64,000 nt of DNA from positions 1,105,001 through 1,169,000 of the forward strand of contig JAWRVZ010000041.1 of NCBI GenBank assembly GCA_037043235.1, given 5' to 3'. Positions 34,946 to 46,586 of this stretch are shown here, piece after piece (within the stretch, counting starts at the first letter, position 1; every line of letters starts with the position of its first letter). Both the position numbers and the translations under genes were made by a program. The notes beneath the pieces are model-generated. The model saw nothing but the letters and a program-made list of their open reading frames with translations. It was not told the DNA's origin and made no database searches. This DNA is from Rhodeus uyekii. Its lineage: Eukaryota; Chordata; Actinopteri; Cypriniformes; Acheilognathidae.

Positions 34946-35640
34946 ATGTGAGCGAGCGGCTTTGAGTGTTCTCTCCTGTCTGTGTAACCTATCTTGTGAG
35001 AGGAGCGTGGTGTCTGTATCTAGACCTGACACTTCGGTCTAGTTCAGTTTCAGTATCCGAACATTCATGCTTCATGTGTTTGTCTCGAGATGAGTTCTCA
35101 CTTATTCTCATGCGCTCTGTCTTGTTGTGTGAGATTGCAGTTTTAAAATTTGCTCAGGCCATACTCTCTCTTGTCTATGTGTGTTGTTGTGTTGTGTAGC
35201 TGCGGTTCATGTTTACATTGACCGTGTGCTTTCATGTCATGTTCGGGTCTTGTACTGTGTAGCACACAGCTTGTGTTTTTCACTGGCTTTGTGCTTTCAC
35301 GTCATGCTGTTTTGTGTGAACATGCACTTATGAGAGTTCATGTCTCATTTTGGTTGAGCATATGGTCTGTGTTTGTGTTTGCTGGCCATGTCCTTGTGTC
35401 TTTTGTCATTTTCTGAGTGAGCACATGGCTTGTCACATGCGTTTCTTTTGTGGCATGTACTCTCATGTCGATTGTCTTGTCTTACCTCATTATTGGTTCA
35501 TTTGCCCCACCTGTTCTCCCTCATTACTTCCTTGTTCTTCCTTATTCTCCCTGTGTTTTGCTATCCTGGGCCATATTGTCATCATATTTTCCAAGTCAAG
35601 TCAAGTCAAGGCTGTACCCCCCCCCCCCCATAGTTACCTG
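34946..35640. other. T/G-rich low-complexity stretch, possible LTR relic
   Basis: Repeated CATGT, TTCATG and TGTGTTT words. The portion 35.43-35.59 kb resembles 60.21-60.33 kb (tttctt-gtg-catgt, then tgttttgctatcct or tgtttgctgtccta), which suggests a shared dispersed repeat. A C13 run lies at 35617-35629. Confidence 0.35.
35593..35610 (-). repeat. (TTGAC)n LINE-tail-like repeat
   Basis: Plus-strand aagtcaagtcaagtcaag reads as cttgacttgacttgactt on the minus strand, the short repeat in which fish L2-type elements commonly end. It could mark a dead-on-arrival insertion. Confidence 0.4.
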
Positions 35641-36756
35641 ATAGTTACTTTTCAAGTAGAACTCAATTTCCCTGCTATAATGTGATACAGTTATCTAGTA
35701 TCTAGTAGTGAGTTTTACACAGAGTGAATCCTGCAACCGGACAGACTCTCTGCTCCGCTACACCGTACTACTGTCCGTGGCTCTCTGCTCCCCTGGCTTT
35801 CAGCTGCCCTGACCTCTCAGCAGTAATTCTACTCTTACATGTAGGCTGAATCGATTCCAGAGAGCCAGCACAGCTAATTCAAGGTCATTTTCACATTACT
35901 TCATTTTAAGGCAGCACTAGGCCAATCTTTGCTAGACTTTCCCAACAAGGGACTATGAGACTCGTTTGAGTCAGCCAACATGTCATAAATATATTGCCTT
36001 AGAGTATTTCTGACATATCGTTTCTTTGCCCTCTAGCTGTTTTAGATTCAGTCACAAAGTGATTATTGCTTCTATTACATTTTAAACATGTAGGTGTTTT
36101 TTTTTTTTTTTTTAAGAAACATATCATAAAGTATAATTTGATTATTCGTTCATGGCAGGTCCCTGTTGGTCCTTCAAGCTGGAAAAGAGAACTGATAGCA
36201 GTGACACCTAATTGCTCTGCAGAAAGTTTGAGCTGGACTTGCTCAGCAGTTGAGCTCACTTCTAATCAATAAATCTCTATTTTCCTTAGTGTATAATTAG
36301 CCACCTGAAAGACGTCTTGCATTACCTGATCTGTTCCCCAGGGTCCAGAGGCCATTGCAAGAATGAACAGTATGCCCAAAGTTCCACCAGCTTTGTCTTT
36401 GTTTGAAAGAAAGAATGATCGAAAACATTCCTGTTATTTCACATTAATGTATTATAAAACTTCATAGCCTCATATAATATACAAAAATATTGACATTACA
36501 AGCTTATGCTTGATGAAGATGAAATAGGATATTTTCATCAGCCCTGATTGGTTCAATGTGGACATTTAAAGACCAATCAGATTCCACTGCATTATAAACG
36601 ACCATGATTCGAAATGTATAGCTTTCGGAACTGTTTCTTTTAAATAACCTTTTAAAAAGAGACCCATATTAAACACTGTTATGATCAGATTGAAATCAAA
36701 TAAAATTGACTGATTTTTGCTCTTCATCCAAAATCAAATCCGTTTAATTCAGGGGG
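35641..36756. other. Noncoding stretch
   Basis: A T18 run near 36096-36113; otherwise unremarkable and without coding signal. Confidence 0.5.
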
Positions 36757-36816
36757 AAAACGTCTCAGGTTACGTATGTAACCATAGTTCCCTGAGAGGG
36801 AACGAGACGCTGCGTC
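36757..36816. repeat. 60-bp palindromic terminal module
   Basis: Contains ggttacgtatgtaacc and gttccctgagagggaac hairpins followed by gagacgctgcgtc. It is the exact reverse complement of 34107-34166 (60 of 60 bases), 2.6 kb away. Confidence 0.9.
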
Positions 36817-37202
36817 CTTTCAAGGGAACTCGAGCTGCGTCATCGCTATGGGAACGCTATACCAACGCCACCCTCGCGGAAAAGCATGCCCCAAAGAGCT
36901 CCAGTGGAGATGTTCTGGCACCCTCGGGAAGACCAGTCTCTCACGGCAAGATAGCCTTAGCTAGGACTTGCCCCACTGAGTGATCTGCATGGCTCGTCGG
37001 GCCTCAGCCCCGGGAGAGCCATACCCAATGCTCGCACTGGGCTGCAGACCTCCTGACCCATGACGAGAGGGAAAAACCCCCGCAGAAGGAGGAACCGCAA
37101 AGCGGCCCTTGCGCTCTCCTAGCCTCAGCCAGGGAGAGTAACCTTAAATCCTGCGGGAGACCCCTCCAGTGAGGAGACCGGACTCACGACCTCAGTTGTG
37201 AA

Positions 37203-37716
37203 CCGGAACTCCGCGGCTGCGGTAGCGGCTCTCGGCCCAGTAGCGAACCTGGGGAGTGTCTACCACAAATTGACCCCAGGACGCCCAAGGTGGTGGCCCT
37301 AAGAGAGGGCCACCGACAGACTGCGCATCGCAGCGCCAGCCGAGGAGCAGCCACCCAGCCACACGACCGCCTAAAAACCCGAAGGTAACAAGGCGTAGGC
37401 GAGGTGAACCCGAAATACATATGGGGACTTAAGCACTGTTGTGCTGCCCGGCCCAGAACCGAAAGTAGTGAGAGTTAAACCTGACCTGAGGCACTTCTCA
37501 AAATGGTCTGGTTTGAGGCACTTGCCTAGGGGTCACCTTATCGCCAAGGAGGTCCAACACGCACCGAGCTACAACAACCGTCAGGCCTAGGCCAGAGCAC
37601 GGCCGGAGCTACTACTACGCATCGGGAAGTGGCTCCTAGTAGGAGACCGACCACAACCCAGTGACGCGTAGAACCTTCCTCAGAAGGTAGGTACGCCCAG
37701 CACCAGGGGAAAAACG
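37203..37716. repeat. Large internal duplication, copy 1
   Basis: Two blocks (37203-37535 and 37549-37716) recur in the same order at 38629-38950 and 38955-39120. Shared landmarks include gaaggtaacaaggcgtaggc and gagctacaacaaccgtcagg. Confidence 0.8.
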
Positions 37717-37850
37717 AGGCGCCCGGGGCCTCCCGGGTTAACGCTGACACCACCCTGGAGACGCTAGGGAGATGGTCCCCCGAAGGGGACCCTCCAGAAA
37801 ATGCGCCAAACCCGCTGGCTAGCAGGACCATATATATATAAAGGGAGAAG

Positions 37851-38626
37851 AGCTTGAAGAGGGGCGGATGACCGCCCAGCTCGACTGCTGATGCCACGGG
37901 GCCAAAGGCTCCGACCGTGGCAGGACAGCGTACTCCCAGGAACCTACTACGCGGCACAACGGTGGCTCCCCCCTTAGGGAAGCTGGGAGCTCACACCATG
38001 CATAGGTCTTAAACTGAGAGGGAGGCATGGCAACAACAGGGGAAAAACAGAATGGTAACATAAACCCCCCCCGGAGAAGCCTAGGGCAGTGGCCCCAGAG
38101 GGGTCCAGAGCGGCCTCACATGCGTCATGCCTTGCCGACTCACATTCAGGAGGAGAGCTTGAAAAAGGGCGGTTGACCGCCCAAGCTCAACTGCTGATGC
38201 CACGGGGCCAAAGGCTTCGGCCGTGGCAGGACAGCGTACTCCCAGGAACTAACTACGCGGCACAACGGTGGCTCCCCCCCTCAGGGAAGCTGGGAGCTCA
38301 CACCATGCGTAGTTCTTAAACTGAGAGGGAGGCATGGCCACAACAGGGGGAAATCGGAATGATAACATAGCCCTCCTGAAGATGCCTAGGGCAATGGTCC
38401 CAGGGGGATCCAGAGCGGCCTAAACATGCGTCACGCCTTGCCGACTCACATTCAGGGAGGAGAGCTTGAAAAAGGGCGGTTGACCGCCCAAGCTCAACTG
38501 CTGATGCCACGGGGCCAAAGGCTTCGGCCATGGCAGGACAGCGTACTCCCAGGAACTTACTACGCGGCAAAACGGTGGCTCCCCCCTCAGGGAAGCTGGG
38601 AGCTCACACCATGCGTAGGAGTTAAC
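37851..38626. repeat. About 306-bp tandem repeat, three units
   Basis: Units begin agcttgaa at 37851, 38156 and 38463. Each holds a gggcgg...ccgccc hairpin and the landmark ctgatgccacggggccaaag. Units 2 and 3 are nearly identical and unit 1 is slightly diverged. A fourth, more diverged unit starts at 39235, giving a copy-number expansion between the two large duplicates. Confidence 0.9.
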
Positions 38627-38628
38627 CA

Positions 38629-39120
38629 TGAAACTCTGTGGCTGCAGTCGCTGCCCCCGGCCCAGCAAAGCGAGCCTGGGAAGTGTAACAAACACCCCCA
38701 GGAGCCCCAAGGTGATGGCCCTCCGGGGAGGGACCACCGCACCTCAAGTGTGTCGCCATTGAAAGCCGTGGAGCCGCCACTACAGCCGGAAGACCGCCAA
38801 GACCCGAAGGTAACAAGGCGTAGGCGAGGTGAACCGAAACCCAACGGGGACTTAAGCACTACAGTGCTGCCCGGTACCAGATCCGTACGCTGTTAGAGTC
38901 GCATCTCTCTAGAGGCACTCCTGAAATGGTCTGGTTTAAGGCACCTGCCTAAGGGGTCCATCACGCATCGAGCTACAACAACCGTCAGGCCTAGGCCAGA
39001 GCACGGCTGGAGCTACTACTACGCACCGGGAAGTGGCTCCCGAGGAGATAGACCACAACCCAGTGACGCGTAGAACCTTCCTCAGAAGGCGAGTAAGCCC
39101 AGCAACAGGGAAACAGAGGC
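38629..39120. repeat. Large internal duplication, copy 2
   Basis: Partner of 37203-37716, with substitutions and small indels. It is followed at 39235 by the diverged fourth copy of the 306-bp unit, so the block order matches that of copy 1. Confidence 0.8.
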
Positions 39121-40079
39121 GACACCGACAACACCCTGGAGACACCTAGGGAGATGGTCCCCCGGGGGGGATCCAAAGCACCCTAGTAAATGCGTCACAA
39201 CATGCTGGCTACCAGGACCTCATACAGGGAGCAGAGCTTGAAGAGGGGCGACTGACCGCCCAAGCTCGGCTGCTGACACCTGGGGCCACCTAAAGGCTTT
39301 CGCCAAGTAACACTGCAAACTCCCAAACCCACACTACGTGGAAACGTGGCTCTCCCCTCAAGGGAGCCGGAAACTCTATAGACCTTTCAGTTGAGGCGCA
39401 CGGATTTGGTGTCATTGCCAGCACTAATCAGTCTCTAAAAGACGCCTAGGGAGGTGGCCCCCCAGCGGAGGGCCTACACACCCAAATGAAAGCGTCACAA
39501 CGACACTGTCTGTTCCTCAGAACCGATAAGGCTTTTACTTTCTTTCCCTTTTTGGAAGGTAGTGCGGGAAACTGATCCACACCGCGTAGGCAGGCTGAGA
39601 GAAGTCTGGCACTTTTGTGAATACAATGCCCAACTCCTCAGAGCTAGGTCATTGTTTATCAAGTCAGAAGAAACCGCACAGGGCGTGCTTCCGGAACTTG
39701 AGAAGTCCCCGCGATAGCGATCGCCACTGAGCCTCAGCTGCAGCAGGACCTAAAACGCGAGTCTGAACAGTCTCCTCGAAGACTGTCAGACAGGAATGGC
39801 AACCTACACAGTCGACGCCCTCGAGCGCAGACCATGTAAGACCAGCCCTCCCCCGCACCTTCCAGCGAGCGAGAACGACACCTCGATGCCGAACTGCTAA
39901 CTGCCATGACTGAGCCATGATGAGGCTCAGAACATGGATATCCTGAAGGCGCAGTGCCCAAGATTAGTGAAGGTGCAGTTAGGAAGTTTGCCATATCTGC
40001 GCACTTTTCTCAATCACACGTGAAATCCCCTTTTCTTTTAAACTGGACTCGGGGCACGCGATCAGCAAATATATCTTCG

Positions 40080-40330
40080 TTTTGCTCAAGTCAGACGCTA
40101 ATACAGCTCCTCAAAGCTGGAAAGTGCACAGAGTGGGTTTCGAACCCGGGTCTCTCGCGTGAAAGGTAAACGCAGTATATGCAGTATAACATGCGAAATT
40201 GTTACTGTTACAATATCCGCAGCCAGCGCCCTCGAGCGATACGAGCAAGACTGTGTGCCTCCTGCTTGCGTGGGTACATAGGCAGGGAGACACAGCGCTT
40301 TCCTTTTTTTTTTTTTTTTTTTTTGCAGAC
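40080..40330 (-). repeat. tRNA-like repeat unit, copy 1
   Basis: On the minus strand a perfect B-box word GGTTCGAAACC (40136-40146 on plus) is followed by text also present in copy 2 (cagct-tgaggagctgtatt). On the plus strand the unit ends with gactgtgtgcctcctgcttg and a T20 run. The A box is not clear. It resembles a tRNA-derived SINE head but does not fold as a true tRNA by eye. Confidence 0.45.
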
Positions 40331-40494
40331 TGAGAGAAGTCTGGCAACTGCCAGAAACTCTAAAAAAGGAATCAGCCCCTCGAGGCTCCGATATTTTCCG
40401 AACATCCGCTTGAAAAAGCGGGAAATCTAGCTTGAGCCCAGTGCAACCTGGCGTCCTCAGGAAACCAGGTAGCATGGTAGCAATACTTCATTTT

Positions 40495-40855
40495 GCTCTC
40501 TCAGTCCAGACGCTAAATACAGCTCCTCAGAGCTGAAAAAGTGCATTAGTATGAGTCTCGAACCCGGGTCTAATGCATGCAAGGCAAACACAGCGTCCAC
40601 TGTACCACAACACACACAAGACATGCTTCCTCGTGAACCCACCATCAACGATCGTCACTGAGCCTCATCAGCAGCGAGATCGAAACTGTGCTCACAATAC
40701 CCGCCGCCAGCGCCCCCGAGCGCTGACTGCGAGATGTAGTGCAGCCAGTGGAATAAACACTGACTGAGCACGATACGATGAAAGACTGTGTGCCTCCTGC
40801 TTGCGTGGGTACACGGGCATGGAGACACACAGCGCTTTCTTTCTTCTTTTTTTCT
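40495..40855 (-). repeat. tRNA-like repeat unit, copy 2
   Basis: Minus-strand A box TGGTACAGTGG (40597-40607 on plus) and B box GGTTCGAGACT (40554-40564, one mismatch) lie about 33 nt apart, a workable type 2 pol III promoter spacing. Downstream text matches copy 1, and the unit again ends beside gactgtgtgcctcctgcttg and a T-rich run. Confidence 0.5.
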
Positions 40856-41521
40856 AATACCGACAATATCCAGCTCCTCGAAACTGGACTGCCGCAGTAG
40901 AGAGTTTTCATCCCCCGAGTCTACGGGGCTCATCCTCGGACGAGCTCCGGAAGCCCGGGGGAAGGGGGGTATATCCGGGAGAACATATGTGATCCCCATG
41001 ACCGGGACCGCCGCAACGCCTCAGCGGCAGCGGGACCCATGCCACGAGGACCACGCGCTCTAGCAGCCTCCCCGAAGGTTGCTAGGCGAGAGCAGAGAGT
41101 TAGCAGTGGAAACCGCTCACAATCCGCACAGGCACCGCCCTTGAGCGCTGCCAGTGCATGCTCTACCCCCCCTGCATGACACTCCCCGCCAGTAATAAAT
41201 GGGAGAAGGGAAACACGCAGCGTAAAACTTTCTGCCATACTGAAAACTCTTGCTACACAGGCTTTCTAGTGCTTGTTGAAGACGAAAAAGCTGTCGGTGC
41301 CGGGTTCGGCGTTCCTTTTGTTTCCTGGCTCATGACGTCATCCGCGTCATTCTCACAGGTGTTTTCTATTGTGCTTCAAGAGTTGATGACGCGGGGGCGT
41401 TCCCATAGCGATGACGCAGCTCGAGTTCCCTTGAAAGGGAAATGATTTTAAACATTCTGCTTTGCAACAGTTCGAAAATAATAGTCAAATAAAAATGTAC
41501 AACTCCATTTTTATTGGTATA

Positions 41522-41749
41522 TTGCTGTGGTTGTTATATATCATTTCTCTGTGCACAACAAGTCCCATTTTACAGTTTTTCTCATTTGAGAAGCTGTTTA
41601 ACTCAGATGTGCAAAACAATAGCAAAGAAAAGACGATCACAATTTCTACTTCAAGGTGAAGTGAGATATGTTTTCTAGCAGGTTCTCTTCTAAAGAGGTT
41701 TTAAACAGATCATTCCCAAATGCAATATTGTTTGAGTAAATGTTGGTCT
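41522..41749. repeat. Local duplication, copy 1 (partner 46587-46817)
   Basis: About 228 bp nearly identical to 46587-46817 in the same orientation, 5.07 kb away. I count roughly ten differences. No terminal inverted repeats or poly(A) were seen. Copy 1 lies just outside the right end of the GC-rich composite. Confidence 0.9.
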
Positions 41750-44556
41750 GGCTGGAAGAAACACCAGCAATGTTTTGATAGTGCCGGTGTGTTTTTTTCT
41801 GGAGAATTTATAAAGCTGTCTCTCTGTATTAGACTGGGAAATGACAACGTTTTTAACATCGAAAGAAACTACACACATCGCCTTTAACTTTCATACACTA
41901 TGTCACTCGTGTTTTGCTACAGAAACATCACGCTACAAAAGCTTGCTGTGATTGACCCACATGTACTTCCTTTGAAAGCGTCCTCACACCTCACAGTGTT
42001 CTCAGATTGTGATGAGATGTCATTTCGCTGAATGACATGGCATTCCGCTTTCAAGAGCTCTTTTGAGGCATATGCAAAACAAGATGTTGACGCTGACAAG
42101 CGAGCATTACTTTGTACGGCTCCTCTTTGATTCCACTCTCCCTCCCTTTTTCTCTCTTTCACACATACGCACAATTTACCAGAGATGTGTAAGCAGCAAA
42201 AGCATAAAGCCACGGACTGAGCCTGTGCCACCCCTGACATCTCCAGACTGTTTGCGTAACTGACGATTCTATTTGCGCCGTGAAAAGCAATAAACCTCAT
42301 ACTTTGTATTCTATGCTGGGAATTCTTTTATCAGGCCAGCTGTCACAAAGGAGGCACATTAAAACGCAGGAGCTGAGTACCAGGCTGATGGCACCGCAGG
42401 CTGTGTCACCGCCCCCCCTCCCTGCAGCACATGTAAGGACACTTCCAAGGAGACACGCAGACAAACGGCACATGATCTGCAATATGTTGAAGCTCACCCT
42501 TGAAATGAGCAGCGTAATAAATGAAAGGCTCACAAAAGTCGCGATTATGGGCAGGAAGGTCTCTTGGCCAGAAGCGCCAGGAGGCTTTCTGCACGCAATT
42601 AGGACATAGCTTAAAGGCCGGATGAATTGGCTACAATGCTGTGTGCCCCCCCCCCCCCATCCACTGGTGGTTAACGCTGCAGGGAACACTTTCGTTAGTC
42701 TTGTGCACAGCTTGTCTAGAACGTTTATGAAGTGGCTTGTGCTATAAACACCTCAGAAGTCAATTGGTATTATTCAGTTCCTACAAGATGTTTCGAAAAC
42801 ACTGGAATGGAGATTAATATTGCAGAGGCAGATTCGTTGATAGGGCCAGTGGGCTAAAGAGTAAATATACTAAATGGCAGTAATAATAGTAGACTGTCAC
42901 TTATCTCCTCAAGCTTTACAAGCTGCCTCGACTTTATGTGATGTTTTCAATTTCCCCATGGACACCAGAGACACAGTCATGCAGAATAACATAAGTGTCA
43001 GGAAGATAAATTACAGTAACAGACAGCCTGGACCGATGCACAGAAAATGGATGTCCATTATTTAAATCCGAAGGTGGAATGTAAATAACTGTGGATGTGT
43101 TTGTTATATCCGGAGGTGAATTAGTGGAGGGTTACTAAAAGCTCAGACAGGTTGGCAACGACCTTTAGCCATTTATAAGTGCTGGCTTGCTGAATATTAC
43201 ATCATCTATGTTTGAAGAAGAAATTCAGGTCTGTGGGTTTGTGCAAAATGCATGATTTAAGAATTGGCTCCAACATGGATTGCATATTGAGAAATCAACT
43301 GTTTTTCTAAGTCAAATTATGAAATATTGCAAAATAAGATGTCTATCTGTCTGTCTGTATGTCAGGCCAAAATTGCAATTCTGCATCCAGTTTGGTACCT
43401 CAGCTCAAACTAAGGAACTGAATTGGAATGTAAAGGCATTCGAAATTCAATTCGGAATGGTGCACAACCCTGACACAAGCAGAGAAAGCAAGGCCGATTG
43501 AATGATGATGGAGAAATATGCATCCATGGTACAAGTCGGGATATCAAAAGAGCAGTCTGATGGGGTCAAGTACAATGCATGACGCCTGGAGGGAAGGAGC
43601 CGTAAATGAGTGTTCACGGGTCACAATAAGCTGCTTATGCGTGTTCTGCTTTCTGCGGTTGACAGCGATTTGATGCAAATAAGGCAAATGCAGGTTGAGT
43701 GTCGTCAGTATGCAGCCGCTGAGCGGTGTCAACAGTGTTTAGGGACCTTGCAGTTATGCCATCACTGACCGTCTGCGTGACACTTGCAAATCTATTCAGA
43801 CAGCTGCGGCCATGCTAACCGTCCCTGGGGAATCTCTCGTACCAAGCACATCAAGAGCCCCTGGCCAGGATAACATAGGGCAGGAAAGTGCTCCCAGACT
43901 GGGGAGAAGGGCACTGAAGGGACGTAATGTAACTGTGCCTTTGCTCGTCCATTTTGGAATTAGAAAATTTAGATTTAGACAGGGATTTTTTTTAAGGCAA
44001 GTGGTTACAAATTTTTTTTTTTTTATCTTTGATTTTTTTCTTCTTTTCAGTAAAAAGAATTTGACATTCAGCTGTACAATTGTGTTGTACAATTAAGGGA
44101 CTGTTTGCAGCTACTACAGCACAAGCAGAAAGATATGTGTTGCTGCACTGGCATAAGCAAAGCTATAGATACCATATTTTCCCGTATGTAACCCGCGGGC
44201 TATTTCTTTCTGTTTTTCGTTCTTGCGAGGGTTGTTGTCTCTGCTGCTTGTACTGTCACTCTGACAGCTGGCGCTGATAGGCTGTCTGACCTGTCAATCA
44301 TGCAAGAAGACGTGCTTGGCTGTGCTGCATGAGGGCGGGCTCTTCTCATCTCATCCGATGATCAACAACTGTAGAATCGCTTCTTAAGGGACGTGCTGCT
44401 GCACAGCGGGAGAGACTGCTTTTTCTTTTTCTTCTGATTCTGACTTGTGTTTGTTTTCTTATTGTTTTAATTTCGCGCACAAGCACTGTGTACCGAGCCT
44501 GAACAGTTATGGATTATTGACATCATGCGAGCAACATTCGAAATTTGAAATGTGAT
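41750..44556. other. Noncoding stretch
   Basis: 42.3-42.62 kb is non-repetitive and balanced in composition (candidate regulatory DNA). C runs near 42646-42658. From about 44174 (ataccatattttcccg) to beyond the solo LTR the text resembles a fish DNA-element end, but no clean inverted repeat was found. Confidence 0.4.
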
Positions 44557-44874
44557 TGTAACAATGTTGAACGTTCAGGGAGGAAGGAGGCGGGAACCGG
44601 CAGACGTTAAACACACTTTAATCATAAATAAAACATAAATACAAAATGAAAGTAATGGCGGCAGCCCCTCGCGGTCGACTGCCGCCCACACAAAACACAA
44701 CATAAATCCAGGCCTGGTCCTCTCTCGTCTTCCCTGTCGTCGCTCCTCCTTTTAAGTCTCCGCTCCTCCGTGAGACGAAAGACACCGGTGGCTCGCAGGT
44801 GGCGCTCATTACCAATCACGCCACCGGCTCTCGTGACGCTCTCACGGTCCCTCGACCCCGCCCTGCTCGCCACA
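44557..44874 (-). mobile_element. Solo LTR (318 bp) with perfect 5-bp target duplication
   Basis: On the minus strand it runs from TGTGGCGAGC (44874) to CATTGTTACA (44557), canonical TG...CA edges. Exact gtgat duplications flank it (44552-44556, 44875-44879). A minus-strand ATTAAA poly(A) variant lies near its distal third. It is GC-rich at its 5' side and AT-rich at its 3' side, as in many LTRs. No internal sequence remains. The modest ORFs within are by-products. Confidence 0.85.
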
Positions 44875-45080
44875 GTGATCTTACACAAAAAAGTTCAATC
44901 AATCTATGGGTGCGGGTTATGCCAACAATTTTTTACACAAAACCCCAAAACCTGGGCCGTATCCAGATCAGATGAAGTATTTGCACTGGTGACTCTACTA
45001 GACACTCCACTCTCTAACCAGACTGAACTGGATTTAATATTTTTGACCTGAATTTTTGTGAAAATAACAATAAAATAAAT

Positions 45081-45375
45081 TGGCTGTTGGCCAGAGGAGA
45101 ACTGGTCCCCCGACTGAGCCTGGTTTCTCCCAATGTTTTTCCTCCATTCTGTTCTTCATTCATTCCGTCACCTGCTGGAGTTTTGGTTCCTTGCCACTGT
45201 CGCCTCTGGCTTGCTTATTCGAGGACACTTAACACATAATATTCTTCAATATTATTGATTAGCTCTTCTAGAGCTGCTAAAACTTAGTTTTTATTGCTTT
45301 CCTGTGACCACTGTAAAGCTGCTTTGAAACAATCTCTATTGTGAAAAAGCGCTATATAAATAAAGGTGACATGAC
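45081..45375 (+). mobile_element. L2-group LINE 3' end, severely truncated copy
   Basis: Plus-strand match to the 3' UTR of the LINE at 10.3 kb. Landmarks are ggccagaggagaactggtcc, gagcctggtttctccca, and the terminal gctgctttgaaacaatctc with ctatataaataaaggtgac. Only the last about 300 bp were inserted, typical of 5' truncation during target-primed reverse transcription. Confidence 0.85.
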
Positions 45376-46586
45376 TCAAAATGGGTTCAGAGGGGTGGGG
45401 GGTTAATGGTTGTTTGTAGGTTTATATAGAACTGTAAAATAGCATGTTGTGTAAGTGTGCTGCCGGTCTTTTTTTTTTTTTTTCTAGCTGTATAGTCCAA
45501 AAAGTGTTGTGTCGGCTAGCTAGTGACAACACACAGATTTGTTTTCAGAAGATTTTTCCTTTAAAGTTGTTCACATTTAAAGGGCTTCAAGCTTTTGATG
45601 TTGTAATTATGTATTCACATTTATAATACTATGAATATTTTCTTGGATACATTTTTGAATTGTCCAGAGAGACCCACAATGCATTTTAGGCCCTGTGGAT
45701 AAACTTTTGCTCACTCAACTTTTTAGCATTGGTGCTGGCATTCTTTGGCCACTCCTAGATCTTATTGTGATGTTTGGCCAGGGCTGATGGCACATAATGT
45801 CAGATCAATGATAGATGCTTCATAAATGGAGTCTAAATGACAATCCCCCCTCCTCCTCCACCGACGCCCCACATCTCTGTCTGGTTCCATCTCAGTGCGG
45901 AAGGTTACCTCCAAGCCAATGACAAACTTTGACGAATAGCTTGTCTGTACAAGGGCCCATGAGATGAATCAGACATTTCCTCTCTCACCTTTTCCTCAGC
46001 CTTCAGCAATAAGTGATATAGGACATCGCCTCTCCACCCACCCTTCCCTGCTTCGTTCATTCCTTCGCTGGTTTTTTCCCTCCGCAACGTCTAACTCTCA
46101 ATCCATCACAGGGTCGTCATACACCATGTTTTGAGACTTTGCTGAAAGGTCAGTCAAGTCTGGTGTAGTCACAGATTTGGTGAGGGAAGAACAAGTAATC
46201 TCTCCTGGATTTGAAGGCAGTAAATTGTCCCTTTCCTTCAGCCGCTGTGTCCTTAGAGCTTCTGTCTAATATTAGTTTGACAAACTGAAAAGGACACAGT
46301 CAGATGTCGTGATGCCACTCACTGGGCCAGACCAGGCGTACTTGGACTTTTGTAGACTTTAGTACTGAGTGTGCTTGGATTTCCGGGATCAGGAAGTTGA
46401 TCCAACTTCCTCCTGACTGTATTTGGGTGGCAAATGCCTTATGTGGATTTTCACCAGTTCTCTGGTTCTTTTAGTATTGAAAGTAGATCAACAGCTTGGA
46501 ACATCATAATTGAGCAAGTGTTATTGAAGCCACTAGCCTGACGAGAAAGTGGTTATCCAGAAAACATTATCAAAACTATATTTTGT
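45376..46586. other. Noncoding stretch
   Basis: A T15 run near 45470-45484; otherwise no features recognised. Confidence 0.45.

Larger units (their letters stand above)
36818..41436. mobile_element. GC-rich composite bounded by 40-bp inverted repeats (DIRS-like?)
   Basis: The exact 40-bp inverted repeats 36818-36857 and 41397-41436 (core cgagctgcgtcatcgctatg) enclose about 4.5 kb that is clearly richer in G and C than its surroundings. Inside are about 306-bp tandem units, a larger duplication offset by about 1.4 kb, short hairpins, and two diverged repeats with tRNA-like boxes. The same terminal text lies just after the DIRS-like recombinase relic at 52.8 kb, so a DIRS-related origin is inferred. 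No reverse transcriptase, recombinase or other known motif is found inside on either strand, and all frames are short. It may be a non-autonomous derivative or a rearranged repeat island. Confidence 0.6.

Noticed and set aside
40130..40200. Functional tRNA gene
   Set aside because: The B box is perfect, but the arms do not pair and no A box is clear. It is better read as a SINE-like relic.
44618..45051. Basic proteins on both strands
   Set aside because: They lie within or overlap the solo LTR and its flank, and their composition follows the LTR's GC content.
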